This document shows, in pieces, positions 6,788 through 13,614 of a stretch of 38,339 nt of DNA. The notes under the pieces were generated by a model that worked only from the letters and a program-made list of their open reading frames with translations, was not told where the DNA came from and did not search any database. Made by a program: the position numbers and the translations under genes. Numbering within the stretch: the first letter of the stretch is position 1; each line of letters opens with the position of its first letter. Source of the DNA: a virus; the IMG/VR virus record IMGVR_UViG_3300042549_002303, positions 1 through 38,339 of that record. The stretch is one strand, 5' to 3'.

Positions 6788-7903
6788 ATGGCAGTCACCA
6801 CACTCGATCGCGCTAAGGTATCAATCGTTACCCAGCATCCATTCTTTGCATCCATCCTCATGAAGCGCAAGCTCATCGAGGACAACACCATCCCCACCGC
6901 AGCTGTCGATCAGCGCGGCCAGATTTACTACAACAAGGCCTTCGTCGAGAAGCTGTCTGTTGACGAGCTTGTGTTCCTGCTGTGTCACGAGGTCGGCCAT
7001 GTCATCGGTCAGCATGCACTGCGCCGTGGTGCGCGTAACGCCAAGAAGTGGAACGTCGCTGGCGACGCATGGATCAACGACATGCTCAAGGACGCAGGCA
7101 TCGGCTCCTTCATCGAGGGCGGTGTCAACATGCCCGGCTCCAAGGACGAGACAGTAGACGTCATCTACAACAAGCTGCCCGACCAGCCGCCCGGTGGTGG
7201 CGGTGGCCCCGGTGGTATCGGTGACGACCTGATCGAGCGTGGCACACCAATGACTCAGGATGAGGCTGACCGCATCGACGCTGAGACTCGTGTCGAGATT
7301 GCCCAAGCAGCTCAAGCAGCCAAAGCTCAGGGCAAGATGCCCGGTGGTCTGGCCAAGATCGTCGCTGACCTCATCGACGTGCAGACTCCATGGCACGATA
7401 TCCTCGAGCGTTACATGACCTCGTTCACTCGCGGTGACTACACATGGTCACGCCCCAACCGCCGCTTCGCCAACTGCTACCTGCCAAGCACAGGCAAGAC
7501 TGCCGAGATGGGCGAGGTTGTCATCCAAGTCGACGTGTCCGGCTCCATCAGCAAGGTCGAGCTTGACCATTACAACGGCCACTTGCAGCGCATCGTGTCG
7601 CAGTGCAACCCATCCCGTGTCCATGTCTTGTATGTCGACACTGCGGTAGCCAAGCACGAGGTGTTCGAGCAGGGCGAGGAAGTGTCCCTCACGTTCTACT
7701 GTGGCGGCGGCACTGACATGGAAGAGGGCTTCAACTACATCGCCAAGGAAGGTATCAACCCCGAGGTGTTCGTGTGCTTGACCGACGGTTACACCGACTT
7801 CAACGAGGCCAACGCGCCTGACTACCCAGTCGTGTGGTGTATCTCTAGTGACATTCGTGCCCCGTACGGCGACAATATCCCTTTTACCTTGGAGCAACCA
7901 TGA
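6788..7903 (+). CDS. vWA-domain protein with HExxH metallopeptidase-like motif (DUF2201-like)
   Basis: A 371-aa protein with two parts. The N-terminal domain carries HEVGH at residues 67-71 with a further His at 76, the pattern of the DUF2201 putative metallopeptidase domain. A Gly/Pro-rich hinge (134-145) leads to a C-terminal von Willebrand A domain with MIDAS residues: DVSGS at 249-253, T309 in GGGTD and D333 in LTDG. It is the expected partner of the MoxR-like ATPase at 2823, as CobT/ViaA-type proteins are for their ATPases. Whether the HExxH site cuts protein is unknown. Strong AAGGAG precedes the start. Confidence 0.88.
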   Translation: MAVTTLDRAKVSIVTQHPFFASILMKRKLIEDNTIPTAAVDQRGQIYYNKAFVEKLSVDELVFLLCHEVGHVIGQHALRRGARNAKKWNVAGDAWINDMLKDAGIGSFIEGGVNMPGSKDETVDVIYNKLPDQPPGGGGGPGGIGDDLIERGTPMTQDEADRIDAETRVEIAQAAQAAKAQGKMPGGLAKIVADLIDVQTPWHDILERYMTSFTRGDYTWSRPNRRFANCYLPSTGKTAEMGEVVIQVDVSGSISKVELDHYNGHLQRIVSQCNPSRVHVLYVDTAVAKHEVFEQGEEVSLTFYCGGGTDMEEGFNYIAKEGINPEVFVCLTDGYTDFNEANAPDYPVVWCISSDIRAPYGDNIPFTLEQP

Positions 7904-8058
7904 ACGCCAAAGACCAACTCGACTCTCTTATCGACGCATACAACGACATCTTCAAGCAGTGCTACGACGCACTAGCTGCCGATGCACCACAAGAAACACG
8001 CGATGCTCTCAGAACAGCAATCCAAGAGTTCCTCGGAACATCCGATACAGAAGAGTGA
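7900..8058 (+). CDS. Small hypothetical protein (52 aa)
   Basis: A 52-aa ORF starting by ATGA overlap with the vWA gene; GGAGCAACC just upstream is its ribosome binding site. It is an acidic all-helical protein (DQLDSLIDAYNDIFKQCYD, ETRDALRTAIQEFLG). The coupling to the vWA gene is the best clue to function: it could be a small partner of that protein. It overlaps the next ORF in another frame by about 56 bases. Confidence 0.55.
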   Translation: MNAKDQLDSLIDAYNDIFKQCYDALAADAPQETRDALRTAIQEFLGTSDTEE

Positions 8059-8245
8059 ACGCATCCGCGTAGAGCGGAGCAACACCGTTGGCGTGCAGGT
8101 AGTGCGCAACCAGCAAGGCTGGCACGTCAACGTATCCATCAACAAGGTGCCGCATACACACCACGGCCCTTTCAAAGAACCAATAACGCTCACAGAAGCA
8201 ATGGTCTACGTCTCAACACTAATCAAACTTGAAGAAGGAATCTAA
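8003..8245 (+). CDS. Small protein, possible paralogue-array member
   Basis: An 80-aa protein if started at 8003, 87 aa from an ATG at 7982; neither has a good ribosome binding site, so the start is uncertain. The useful region is strands GVQVVRNQQGWHVNVSIN followed by 'ITLTEAMVYVSTLIKLEEGI', the same strand-plus-LxxAxxxV helix plan as the array at 1223-4701. The end holds GAAGAAGGAA, ribosome binding site of the next gene. Function unknown. Confidence 0.5.
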   Translation: MLSEQQSKSSSEHPIQKSERIRVERSNTVGVQVVRNQQGWHVNVSINKVPHTHHGPFKEPITLTEAMVYVSTLIKLEEGI

Positions 8246-8247
8246 TC

Positions 8248-8919
8248 ATGGCAACAGTTGGCATCACCAAAGAGCTTATCAGTCGCGTCAAGACTAAGAT
8301 CGACGGCATGCGCAAGGCAGAGCGAGCAAACGACCTGCCGGACATTGACAAGAACTACAGCATCGACGCAAGCAAGCTTTACAACATCGGCTGCTGGGGC
8401 GCAGACCACGTCCACCTTCTCGAGTCTATCCCCAAGGATTGGCTGACCAAGTCTCCCGATGCAGACATCACCATCCATGGCTGGACTGACGAAGGCAGAT
8501 CGCTCAAGACTAGCGTGCGCTTCAACAACATGGCGTTCGCATACCAGCGTCCAAAGGACAACTACTACAACAGGCCTGACTCCGAGCTGACGGTCGATCA
8601 GGTGCATGCGTTCCCCGAGGAGACTCCGGGCCGCGCCGAGCTGCTGCAACGCTGGGACGACGCCCTCGTTGAGATGGCCATCAACGCACGGTGGGCTAAG
8701 GTAGAGGCAGACATTACAGAGTTCCTCAACAAGTGCAAGACACTTAACGAGGCGGTCAAGCTGTTTCCCGGTGTGCGTATGTACATCCACTACGAAGACA
8801 TCGAGCGCCTTGATCGCAAGCTCGAGCGCCCCACACAGCGTGCCAAGATCGTTGAAGACATGGACACCGAGGGACTTACAGCTGCAGCCATTGCAGCTAA
8901 GTTGGCAGCGGCATCATGA
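8248..8919 (+). CDS. Hypothetical phage protein
   Basis: A 223-aa soluble protein with AAGGAA 8-10 bases before its start. The N-terminal helix and a central beta region (ITIHGWTDE, LKTSVRFNN) are followed by helices including 'CKTLNEAVKLFPGV'. That last segment resembles the 'TxxxLxExWPEa' segment of phage proteins annotated as Nmad5 or capsid-adjacent hypotheticals, a weak likeness I would not name it by. Coupled by ATGA to the coiled-coil gene at 8916. Confidence 0.6.
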   Translation: MATVGITKELISRVKTKIDGMRKAERANDLPDIDKNYSIDASKLYNIGCWGADHVHLLESIPKDWLTKSPDADITIHGWTDEGRSLKTSVRFNNMAFAYQRPKDNYYNRPDSELTVDQVHAFPEETPGRAELLQRWDDALVEMAINARWAKVEADITEFLNKCKTLNEAVKLFPGVRMYIHYEDIERLDRKLERPTQRAKIVEDMDTEGLTAAAIAAKLAAAS

Positions 8920-9140
8920 GCCTGTCCGACCAGATAGCCGAGCTCGAAGAAGAGCTCTACGACTACCAGAACAGAGCCAGCCAGTTAAGCAACGACCTGA
9001 ACGAAGCCGAACACAGAATCTCTGACCTCGAGTATGACTGTGAGGAAATGGGCAAGTTCATAGAGTACGTCGACGCCACCCACCCTGAGCTTCGTGTCGC
9101 GTACGAAGCAGCCATGATTTTGAAAGGAGACACACCATGA
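8916..9140 (+). CDS. Coiled-coil protein
   Basis: A 74-aa acidic protein whose first 45 residues form a clear heptad coiled coil (DQIAELEEELYDYQNRASQL and beyond), followed by a short helical end. Probably a small dimer or trimer. ATGA overlaps on both sides; AAAGGAG near its 3' end is the ribosome binding site of the next gene. Function unknown. Confidence 0.6.
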   Translation: MSLSDQIAELEEELYDYQNRASQLSNDLNEAEHRISDLEYDCEEMGKFIEYVDATHPELRVAYEAAMILKGDTP

Positions 9141-9322
9141 AGAAGACACTACCAACCATTCCCGTGGGCCACCCCGACTACAAGTGGACGTCAGGCGCTG
9201 ACGTGCAGGCTACATGGAGACGCTTCGGCTGGACGCCGCCATTCGGCAACAAGTACGAGCCCATACCACCCAAGGAGGTAGAGGTTGTGCAAGCCACACG
9301 TAAGTATTGGAGAGTCAAATGA
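9137..9322 (+). CDS. Small hypothetical protein
   Basis: A 61-aa protein with several Trp and Pro residues (YKWTSG, WRRFGWTPPFGN, KYWRVK). Residues 21-35 (ATWRRFGWTPPFGNK) are reminiscent of short segments in phage proteins of unknown function. The end encodes TTGGAGAG, used as ribosome binding site by the next gene. No family recognised. Confidence 0.55.
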   Translation: MKKTLPTIPVGHPDYKWTSGADVQATWRRFGWTPPFGNKYEPIPPKEVEVVQATRKYWRVK

Positions 9323-9966
9323 CACCCATGGAAAGATTCAAGGCACTGACCGCAAGACAGCGCGACGAGATACTCGACAAGCATCGCCATTGGAACGTCG
9401 ATCACATCGAATGGTGGGACGCAGTCTACGACGACTTCAAAGCTGACATGGGCGCTATCGGTATCGACGTTGACAGGATGTACTTCAGCGGCTTCTCATC
9501 GCAAGGTGACGGTGCATGCTTCGAGGGTAATGTCGACGACTGGCCCAAGTTCTTAGAGTCGGTGGGGTACACGTGCCCAGCACTCACTGCACTGGCGGCA
9601 GAGTCGTGGGGTTTGAGCGTCGTCCACCGAGGCCACTACTACCACGAGAACTGCACGCACTTCACGTCTGACATGGTGAGCCCAGATGACTACAGCGAGT
9701 CCGAGATGGATGAGTTCGTGTACGCCCATAGTCCATACAAAACAGACATTCAGAACGCAGCGTTCGTGGCCATCCTCAAAGGATACAACTTCGGCGCACT
9801 GGAAGACGAGTTCGAGGAAGCCTTCAAGAGCCACATGCGTGACCTGTACAACAGACTCGAAGTTGAGTACGACGCGCTGACCTCAGATGAGTCCGTACTA
9901 GAAGCCCTGCATGCCAACGACATGCTTGATGAAATCATTGATGAACTGGAGAACGAATATGCCTGA
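9319..9966 (+). CDS. Conserved phage protein with SGFxSQGDGACF motif
   Basis: A 215-aa acidic protein. The start at 9319 (ATGA overlap, GGAGAG upstream) is preferred to the ATG at 9307. Residues about 54-66 read YFSGFSSQGDGACF, a motif I associate with a family of phage hypothetical proteins carrying 'SGFxSQGDGAsF'. A His-rich patch (VVHRGHYYHENCTHF) at about 97-113 could bind metal. The C-terminus is a long acidic helix. Function not established. Confidence 0.65.
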   Translation: MTPMERFKALTARQRDEILDKHRHWNVDHIEWWDAVYDDFKADMGAIGIDVDRMYFSGFSSQGDGACFEGNVDDWPKFLESVGYTCPALTALAAESWGLSVVHRGHYYHENCTHFTSDMVSPDDYSESEMDEFVYAHSPYKTDIQNAAFVAILKGYNFGALEDEFEEAFKSHMRDLYNRLEVEYDALTSDESVLEALHANDMLDEIIDELENEYA

Positions 9967-10438
9967 CTTGAAATCCGAACTGCAAAAGCTTGCGGACATT
10001 AGATTTGACGACGATGGAGACACCATGACAGAAACAACAGCGCCCAGCTTGGGCGTATCAGAGACGTTCTTCAACATCATCAGGGACAACCCCGGCAGTA
10101 CAAGAGCAGTGTTGGTTACGCTCGCACGCAATGCTGGTATCAAAGACGCATCGTCGTCATCGCTGGTTGTGCAGTTCACCAAACGTGGCATCATCAGAGT
10201 CGAGAAGAATGGCAGTGTGTCGACCTACAAAACTGTAGGCAATCACTACGTAAAAGGGTACGTAGCCAGAGACAAAGCTAAAAAGGCCAAGCCTGTTGCA
10301 AAGGTGACACCTAAGCCAGCACCAGCGCCCGATAATCCTGTACGTGTCATAGGGACTGTGCCTGAGCTGCTGAACGCGCTGTCCATCGTGCAAGCCCGTG
10401 AGCTGTACGACGCACTCAAGAAAATCTTCGGAGCCTGA
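9959..10438 (+). CDS. Winged-helix-like DNA-binding protein
   Basis: A 159-aa protein. The start at 9959 overlaps the previous stop by 8 bases and has GGAGAA upstream; a second ATG at 10025 would give a 137-aa form. Residues about 38-85 look like a winged helix (FFNIIRDNPGSTRAVLVTLA, SSLVVQFTKRGIIRVEKNG), then a Lys/Pro/Ala linker (about 105-125) and a C-terminal helix pair (VPELLNALSIVQARELYDAL). This suits a transcription or replication regulator; the target is unknown. Confidence 0.65.
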   Translation: MPDLKSELQKLADIRFDDDGDTMTETTAPSLGVSETFFNIIRDNPGSTRAVLVTLARNAGIKDASSSSLVVQFTKRGIIRVEKNGSVSTYKTVGNHYVKGYVARDKAKKAKPVAKVTPKPAPAPDNPVRVIGTVPELLNALSIVQARELYDALKKIFGA

Positions 10439-10440
10439 GC

Positions 10441-10752
10441 ATGCACCTGTCACCCCTACCTCAACCGGTTGAACAAGCTTACAACGGCGGCGACTCGTTT
10501 ACACCACGTCGACTGCAAGAAGCAATAAACACGGCCAACGGCAACTTCAGCGTGATTCAGGGCGAACTCAACGTAATGAGAATAGAGTTGTCCACGGCCA
10601 ATCAGACCAACAAACAACTCACCCAGCTCCTCAACTGGATCGCAGTCACCAACCCACAAATCCTCGATGAATTCCAAACAACCGCCCATGCCTTTGACAA
10701 GCTCGTTCCAAGAGAGCCCGGCGAGTTCGCGGGCCCGCAGTCAGCCGCTTAA
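10441..10752 (+). CDS. Small helical hypothetical protein
   Basis: A 103-aa protein with GGAG 9 bases upstream of its start. The central region (INTANGNFSVIQGELNVMRI) is helical with polar heptads, the C-terminus Pro/Gly-rich. Its 3' end overlaps the next ORF in another frame by up to 86 bases. Function unknown. Confidence 0.55.
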   Translation: MHLSPLPQPVEQAYNGGDSFTPRRLQEAINTANGNFSVIQGELNVMRIELSTANQTNKQLTQLLNWIAVTNPQILDEFQTTAHAFDKLVPREPGEFAGPQSAA

Positions 10753-10858
10753 ACACTGTGACAAGTGTGGCAGCGACTCTGAACCTCTAGGCGGTGTGCA
10801 GATGCGGGACAAGTGGTATTGCTCTAAGTGCTGGATTAAATTCTCGAATCGGAAGTGA
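10667..10858 (+). CDS. Zinc-ribbon mini-protein
   Basis: A 63-aa protein (56 aa if started at the ATG at 10688). The C-terminal half has CDKCG and, 17 residues on, CSKCW: a CxxC...CxxC zinc ribbon. The N-terminus is Ser/Pro-rich and lies entirely over the end of the previous gene, so the true start may be later or non-standard; no ribosome binding site is clear. The zinc ribbon is well supported by the four cysteines. Partner unknown. Confidence 0.55.
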   Translation: MNSKQPPMPLTSSFQESPASSRARSQPLKHCDKCGSDSEPLGGVQMRDKWYCSKCWIKFSNRK

Positions 10859-10859
10859 C

Positions 10860-11330
10860 ATGCGTAAACGCAGTAAATACAAACCAAGACCTGTGCTGCT
10901 TAACCCAGTGGGGTATGTCATGGAAGGCTTGTCGCCAGTGCGCTCGCACGTGTCGTTCATGGTTGACCTGAAGATCAAGAATCATGCAGCACTGGACTCA
11001 CTGACCAAGGGCGTAGCAACACGCACTGACATAGACACGCTGATTGCCATGGGCAACATCACAGAAGCCTTCGCACGTATGGGGTTCGGCAAGGACTACA
11101 GCGATGTGGTCAAGCAAGGGCTGTTGGCTATTCGTGCTGTCGGTGCGCGTGGCATTGGGTCTGGTCGGTTCATCCTGAAGGCTGCTGAGATGACTGCGCT
11201 CAACGAGTTCATGGAACTGCATGACGCACAGATGGAGGTGGTGACTCTGAGAGATATGGACGAAGCCATTGCGCTCGTCAGCGAAGAGTTCCGCTTAAAG
11301 AAAATGACACCTATCTTGGAGAAGACATGA
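10860..11330 (+). CDS. Hypothetical helical phage protein
   Basis: A 156-aa protein. The start at 10860, one base after the previous stop with GGAAG upstream, is preferred to the ATG at 10794. The N-terminus is basic (MRKRSKYKPRP), the rest alpha-helical (ITEAFARMGFGKDYSDVVKQ, GSGRFILKAAEMTALNEFM). I do not recognise the family. Coupled by ATGA to the mini zinc-ribbon gene that follows. Confidence 0.6.
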   Translation: MRKRSKYKPRPVLLNPVGYVMEGLSPVRSHVSFMVDLKIKNHAALDSLTKGVATRTDIDTLIAMGNITEAFARMGFGKDYSDVVKQGLLAIRAVGARGIGSGRFILKAAEMTALNEFMELHDAQMEVVTLRDMDEAIALVSEEFRLKKMTPILEKT

Positions 11331-11419
11331 CTGATTGCAAACACAAATGGGAAGAAGTTCCCAGCCAACCCATTTACAAGTGCGCCCGGTGCGGCGCGTT
11401 CATGAGGATCATCAAATGA
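11327..11419 (+). CDS. Zinc-ribbon mini-protein (30 aa)
   Basis: A 30-codon ORF joined by ATGA overlaps to both neighbours. It encodes MTDCKHKWEEV...YKCARCGAFMRIIK, with Cys4, His6 and the CxxC at 19-22 forming a minimal zinc-binding knuckle. 'CxHxW.....yxCxxCG' mini-proteins occur in many phage early regions. GGAGAAG precedes the start. Its role is unknown. Confidence 0.6.
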   Translation: MTDCKHKWEEVPSQPIYKCARCGAFMRIIK

Positions 11420-11640
11420 GCAACACAAACACAGGTGGGCCAGCGTTTCCCCATCATTTTCAGGCAGGGCGTGACATGGTGCATGAATGTGAGGGCATGA
11501 CCCTGCGCGACTACTTTGCAGCCAAGGCGATGCAGGGTTACGCAAGCAGTGCTGATTGGCGCATTGATATGGGGCCAGAAGAGACGGCATTTGCTGCATA
11601 CAAGCAAGCCGATGCCATGCTGAAAGCGAGGGAAGCATGA
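11416..11640 (+). CDS. Conserved phage/prophage protein 'GGPAFP...GMTLRDYFAAKAMQG'
   Basis: A 74-aa protein. The start at 11416 (ATGA overlap) gives the typical N-terminus, with TGGPAFPHHF followed by GMTLRDYFAAKAMQG. I recall this pattern as widespread in small early genes of phages and prophages of Proteobacteria, without known function. The long upstream extension in this frame overlaps the mini-protein and is unlikely. Confidence 0.7.
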   Translation: MSNTNTGGPAFPHHFQAGRDMVHECEGMTLRDYFAAKAMQGYASSADWRIDMGPEETAFAAYKQADAMLKAREA

Positions 11641-11837
11641 CCATACCACCCGAACTGCGAGACCGCCTGATCGAGGTTTTGCGCATAGCGCACGACAACG
11701 CTTTGGAGGCACACCAAGATGCGCAAGTCCGTTACAAGGGATACAAGCAGCATCGCATTGACGCGCTTGGAGCCGAAGCATTAGAGACCGAATTGGTATT
11801 GGGAGAAGTTCTGATGCTGAAAGGGAATCAAGCATGA
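11637..11837 (+). CDS. Small helical hypothetical protein
   Basis: A 66-aa all-helical protein (PPELRDRLIEVLRIAHDNALEA...), coupled by ATGA at both ends. No recognisable family. The ribosome binding site is GAGGGAAG in the end of the previous gene. Confidence 0.55.
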   Translation: MTIPPELRDRLIEVLRIAHDNALEAHQDAQVRYKGYKQHRIDALGAEALETELVLGEVLMLKGNQA

Positions 11838-11944
11838 ACGAAGACGAAGACAAGCCCACCCCGGCTGACGGGCAATTGATCTGGATACTGTGGGCCTTCA
11901 TCACGTTGATGCTGGGCCTGTTGACATTGAGGAGTTGTTTATGA
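11834..11944 (+). CDS. Single-span membrane mini-protein (36 aa)
   Basis: A 36-aa ORF in an ATGA chain, too short for most gene callers. It has an acidic N-terminus (MNEDEDKPTPADG) and one hydrophobic span (LIWILWAFITLMLGLLTL), ending RSCL. AAAGGGAA lies upstream of the start. It is followed directly by another small membrane protein gene, so the two may work together. A holin-like or host-membrane role cannot be decided. Confidence 0.55.
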   Translation: MNEDEDKPTPADGQLIWILWAFITLMLGLLTLRSCL

Positions 11945-12072
11945 AGGATTCCGATCTTGCTTTTCTCTTGGCCAACATATTTTTGGCCTCGTACATAGGT
12001 CGAAGGTGGGCAATGCTTGCATGGGGTGTCTACATGGCTATCTTTGGAATCTTTTTCTATTTGGGGAGGTGA
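11941..12072 (+). CDS. Two-span membrane mini-protein (43 aa)
   Basis: A 43-aa protein with two predicted spans: LAFLLANIFLASYIG (residues 6-20) and WAMLAWGVYMAIFGIFFYLG (23-42), joined by a short RR turn, which points to a hairpin with the loop in the cytoplasm. The start at 11941 overlaps the previous stop by ATGA; TGAGGAG lies just upstream. Together with the preceding gene it could be a holin/antiholin-like pair, but no endolysin lies nearby. Confidence 0.55.
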   Translation: MKDSDLAFLLANIFLASYIGRRWAMLAWGVYMAIFGIFFYLGR

Positions 12073-12076
12073 AACA

Positions 12077-12415
12077 ATGACCGAAGACGAAGAATTGAAA
12101 CAACTGATCGAAGACCTTATCAGCGCGATGGAGTATCACGTTGAACAGACAAGGCCAATCCATAGCACAACGGTTGCGCTTCAAGCCGCGAGGGAGGCGC
12201 TCAAGGCAATGCCAGCACCCGTGCAGCCTGTGGCGTTTGAAGTCGGCCTTGTCGAATGGGTCGGCAACAAGCTGATGGCTACACCCAAAACCACAACCAC
12301 AGCACCAGCATCATGGATGGAGATGGTCACAGCAAACCTTGTACGCGAAGGCGTTACCAAGCACAAGGCCCGTGAACTGGCAGAGCACTTTTACAGCCTC
12401 AAGGAGAAGCCATGA
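12077..12415 (+). CDS. Small hypothetical protein
   Basis: A 112-aa protein. The start at 12077 has GGGGAGG 8 bases upstream. An acidic N-terminal helix (EDEELKQLIEDLISAM) is followed by a Thr/Pro-rich linker and a C-terminal helical domain (VREGVTKHKARELAEHFYSL). Function unknown. Its end supplies AAGGAG for the next gene. Confidence 0.6.
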   Translation: MTEDEELKQLIEDLISAMEYHVEQTRPIHSTTVALQAAREALKAMPAPVQPVAFEVGLVEWVGNKLMATPKTTTTAPASWMEMVTANLVREGVTKHKARELAEHFYSLKEKP

Positions 12416-12753
12416 ACATAGAAGACGCAGTGCAAGTATTCAAAGCACTGTTGCAAGGCCCCCACAGTAGGCTTGATTTGGCGCAAAAAGCACAGTGCAA
12501 CCCCAAGGTTGTTGGTAAGCTTCTTGCCGAGATGAAAGCCCAAGAGCTGATCTACGTCGTTGACTACTCGAACAACATTGATGGGCGCAACCGCGTCAAG
12601 ATTTACGCGCTTGGTCAGGGTGAAGACGCACAGCCAAAGAGTACGCAATCACAGCAAGAGCGTAGCCGCAGGAGCTACGTGCGCAAGGTTACGGCAGCAA
12701 AGCAAACAACCATCAAGACCACATTCGCTGGCGGCAAAGGACTATGGCAATGA
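12412..12753 (+). CDS. Winged-helix DNA-binding protein
   Basis: A 113-aa protein. Residues about 1-70 fit a MarR/ArsR-like winged helix: helix (DAVQVFKALLQG), helix-turn-helix (SRLDLAQKAQCNPKVVGKLL), then a two-strand wing (ELIYVVDYSN, RNRVKIYALG). The C-terminal tail is basic (RSRRSYVRKVTAAKQT) and ends in GGKG, likely DNA-contacting. A phage transcription regulator is a fair inference; the target is unknown. Confidence 0.65.
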   Translation: MNIEDAVQVFKALLQGPHSRLDLAQKAQCNPKVVGKLLAEMKAQELIYVVDYSNNIDGRNRVKIYALGQGEDAQPKSTQSQQERSRRSYVRKVTAAKQTTIKTTFAGGKGLWQ

Positions 12754-12953
12754 CCGAGCACAAACTAACGCACGACCGCTTCGCTGTGGTCGATGTCAAC
12801 AACCACTGGCTTGATGCCAAAGAATATCCACCGCCGCTGAGTGCGAAGATGCTGATGATCGACAAAAGCTTAGGCGTTGCAGTGCTTGGTACATGGCGCG
12901 ACTCTGATGGCTGGACACACTGGGCACCACTGCCTACGTTTAAAAGGCCATGA
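12750..12953 (+). CDS. DUF551-like small protein
   Basis: A 67-aa protein. The start at 12750 (MTEHKL, ATGA overlap, AAAGGA upstream) is preferred to the ATG at 12744. It ends 'TWRDSDGWTHWAPLPTFKRP' and has 'YPPPLSAKMLMID' earlier, the pattern of DUF551-type phage proteins (erlPp...vLv...WmPLP). These are common in phage early regions with no known function. Confidence 0.6.
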   Translation: MTEHKLTHDRFAVVDVNNHWLDAKEYPPPLSAKMLMIDKSLGVAVLGTWRDSDGWTHWAPLPTFKRP

Positions 12954-13126
12954 AGTGCCCTGTGTGCGGCACATACACCGAAGTCATCGACAGTCGCATG
13001 AGGCCCGACGGAACCCGGCGAAGGCGCTACCAGTGCGCCAACGAACACAGATTCACCACCAACGAAATAGTTATCTCAACCCAACCGAAGGAAAAACATG
13101 ACAAACCCATTAGACGAACAAATTGA
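12950..13126 (+). CDS. NrdR-like zinc-ribbon mini-protein
   Basis: A 58-aa protein in an ATGA overlap with the gene before. It begins MKCPVCG and continues EVIDSRMRPDGTRRRRYQC, then EHRFTTNE. This matches the N-terminal zinc ribbon of NrdR, the repressor of ribonucleotide reductase genes (CPxCG...VxDSR...G...RRRRxC..C..RFTTxE), except that the last ligand is His in place of Cys (CANEH). The ATP-cone domain of NrdR is absent, so nucleotide sensing is lost. It may bind NrdR-box DNA or act as a decoy, which is inference. It overlaps the next gene by 29 bases. Confidence 0.65.
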   Translation: MKCPVCGTYTEVIDSRMRPDGTRRRRYQCANEHRFTTNEIVISTQPKEKHDKPIRRTN

Positions 13127-13313
13127 CGGCAACCACTACAAGCAGATGAAGATTCAGCCAGTCGAGTTCATCCATGCCAACGGCATCCCATACCTCGAGG
13201 GCAACGTCATCAAGTACGTCAGTCGCTGGCGCAGCAAGAACGGCGTAGCCGACCTCAAGAAGGCCAAGCACTACATCGAACTGTTGATCGAGCTGGAGGG
13301 TCGCAATGTTTAA
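13098..13313 (+). CDS. DUF3310 phage protein
   Basis: A 71-aa protein matching the DUF3310 pattern: DGNHYKQMKIQPVEFI, GNVIKYVSRWRSKNG, DLKKAKHYIELLI. The family is common in phages of many hosts and is sometimes called a nucleotide kinase-like protein, without biochemical proof. GAAGGAAAAA lies 3-12 bases before the start. The end encodes CTG GAG GGT, ribosome binding site for the next gene. Confidence 0.8.
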   Translation: MTNPLDEQIDGNHYKQMKIQPVEFIHANGIPYLEGNVIKYVSRWRSKNGVADLKKAKHYIELLIELEGRNV

Positions 13314-13614
13314 AGACCTGATGCACAACATACTTGGCAGCAGTGGGCAGGCCGCTATGGGCGCTGCCATGATGACCACTGGGTACCCCAGCATTGCAAA
13401 CCAATACAACGCAATGATCAAGCAAGAACAAGTGCCAAAATCCAGAAAGCTATTTCATGGCACTGTCGAAGTGCTGCAAGTGGCCAACGGCTACATCGTC
13501 AACATCGGACGCAAAGAAGGCTACGAGTACGAGACGTACATAGCCGAGACCATCACTGACGTGAACGAGCGCATCGCCGCCGCCATCGTCGCGTTCCAAC
13601 TGGAGGGAAAATGA
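13306..13614 (+). CDS. Small protein, possible paralogue-array member
   Basis: A 102-aa protein overlapping DUF3310 by 8 bases. The N-terminal third is Gly/Ala/Met-rich; then come strands (VEVLQVANGYIVNIGRKEG) and a C-terminal helix 'VNERIAAAIVAFQLEGK'. The next gene shares the same strand-turn-helix plan (FSVIKAANGRIIKVSTYK ... VIARIMAIKALES), so these two look like duplicates. LEG at the end again encodes the ribosome binding site for the next gene. Function unknown. Confidence 0.6.
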   Translation: MFKDLMHNILGSSGQAAMGAAMMTTGYPSIANQYNAMIKQEQVPKSRKLFHGTVEVLQVANGYIVNIGRKEGYEYETYIAETITDVNERIAAAIVAFQLEGK

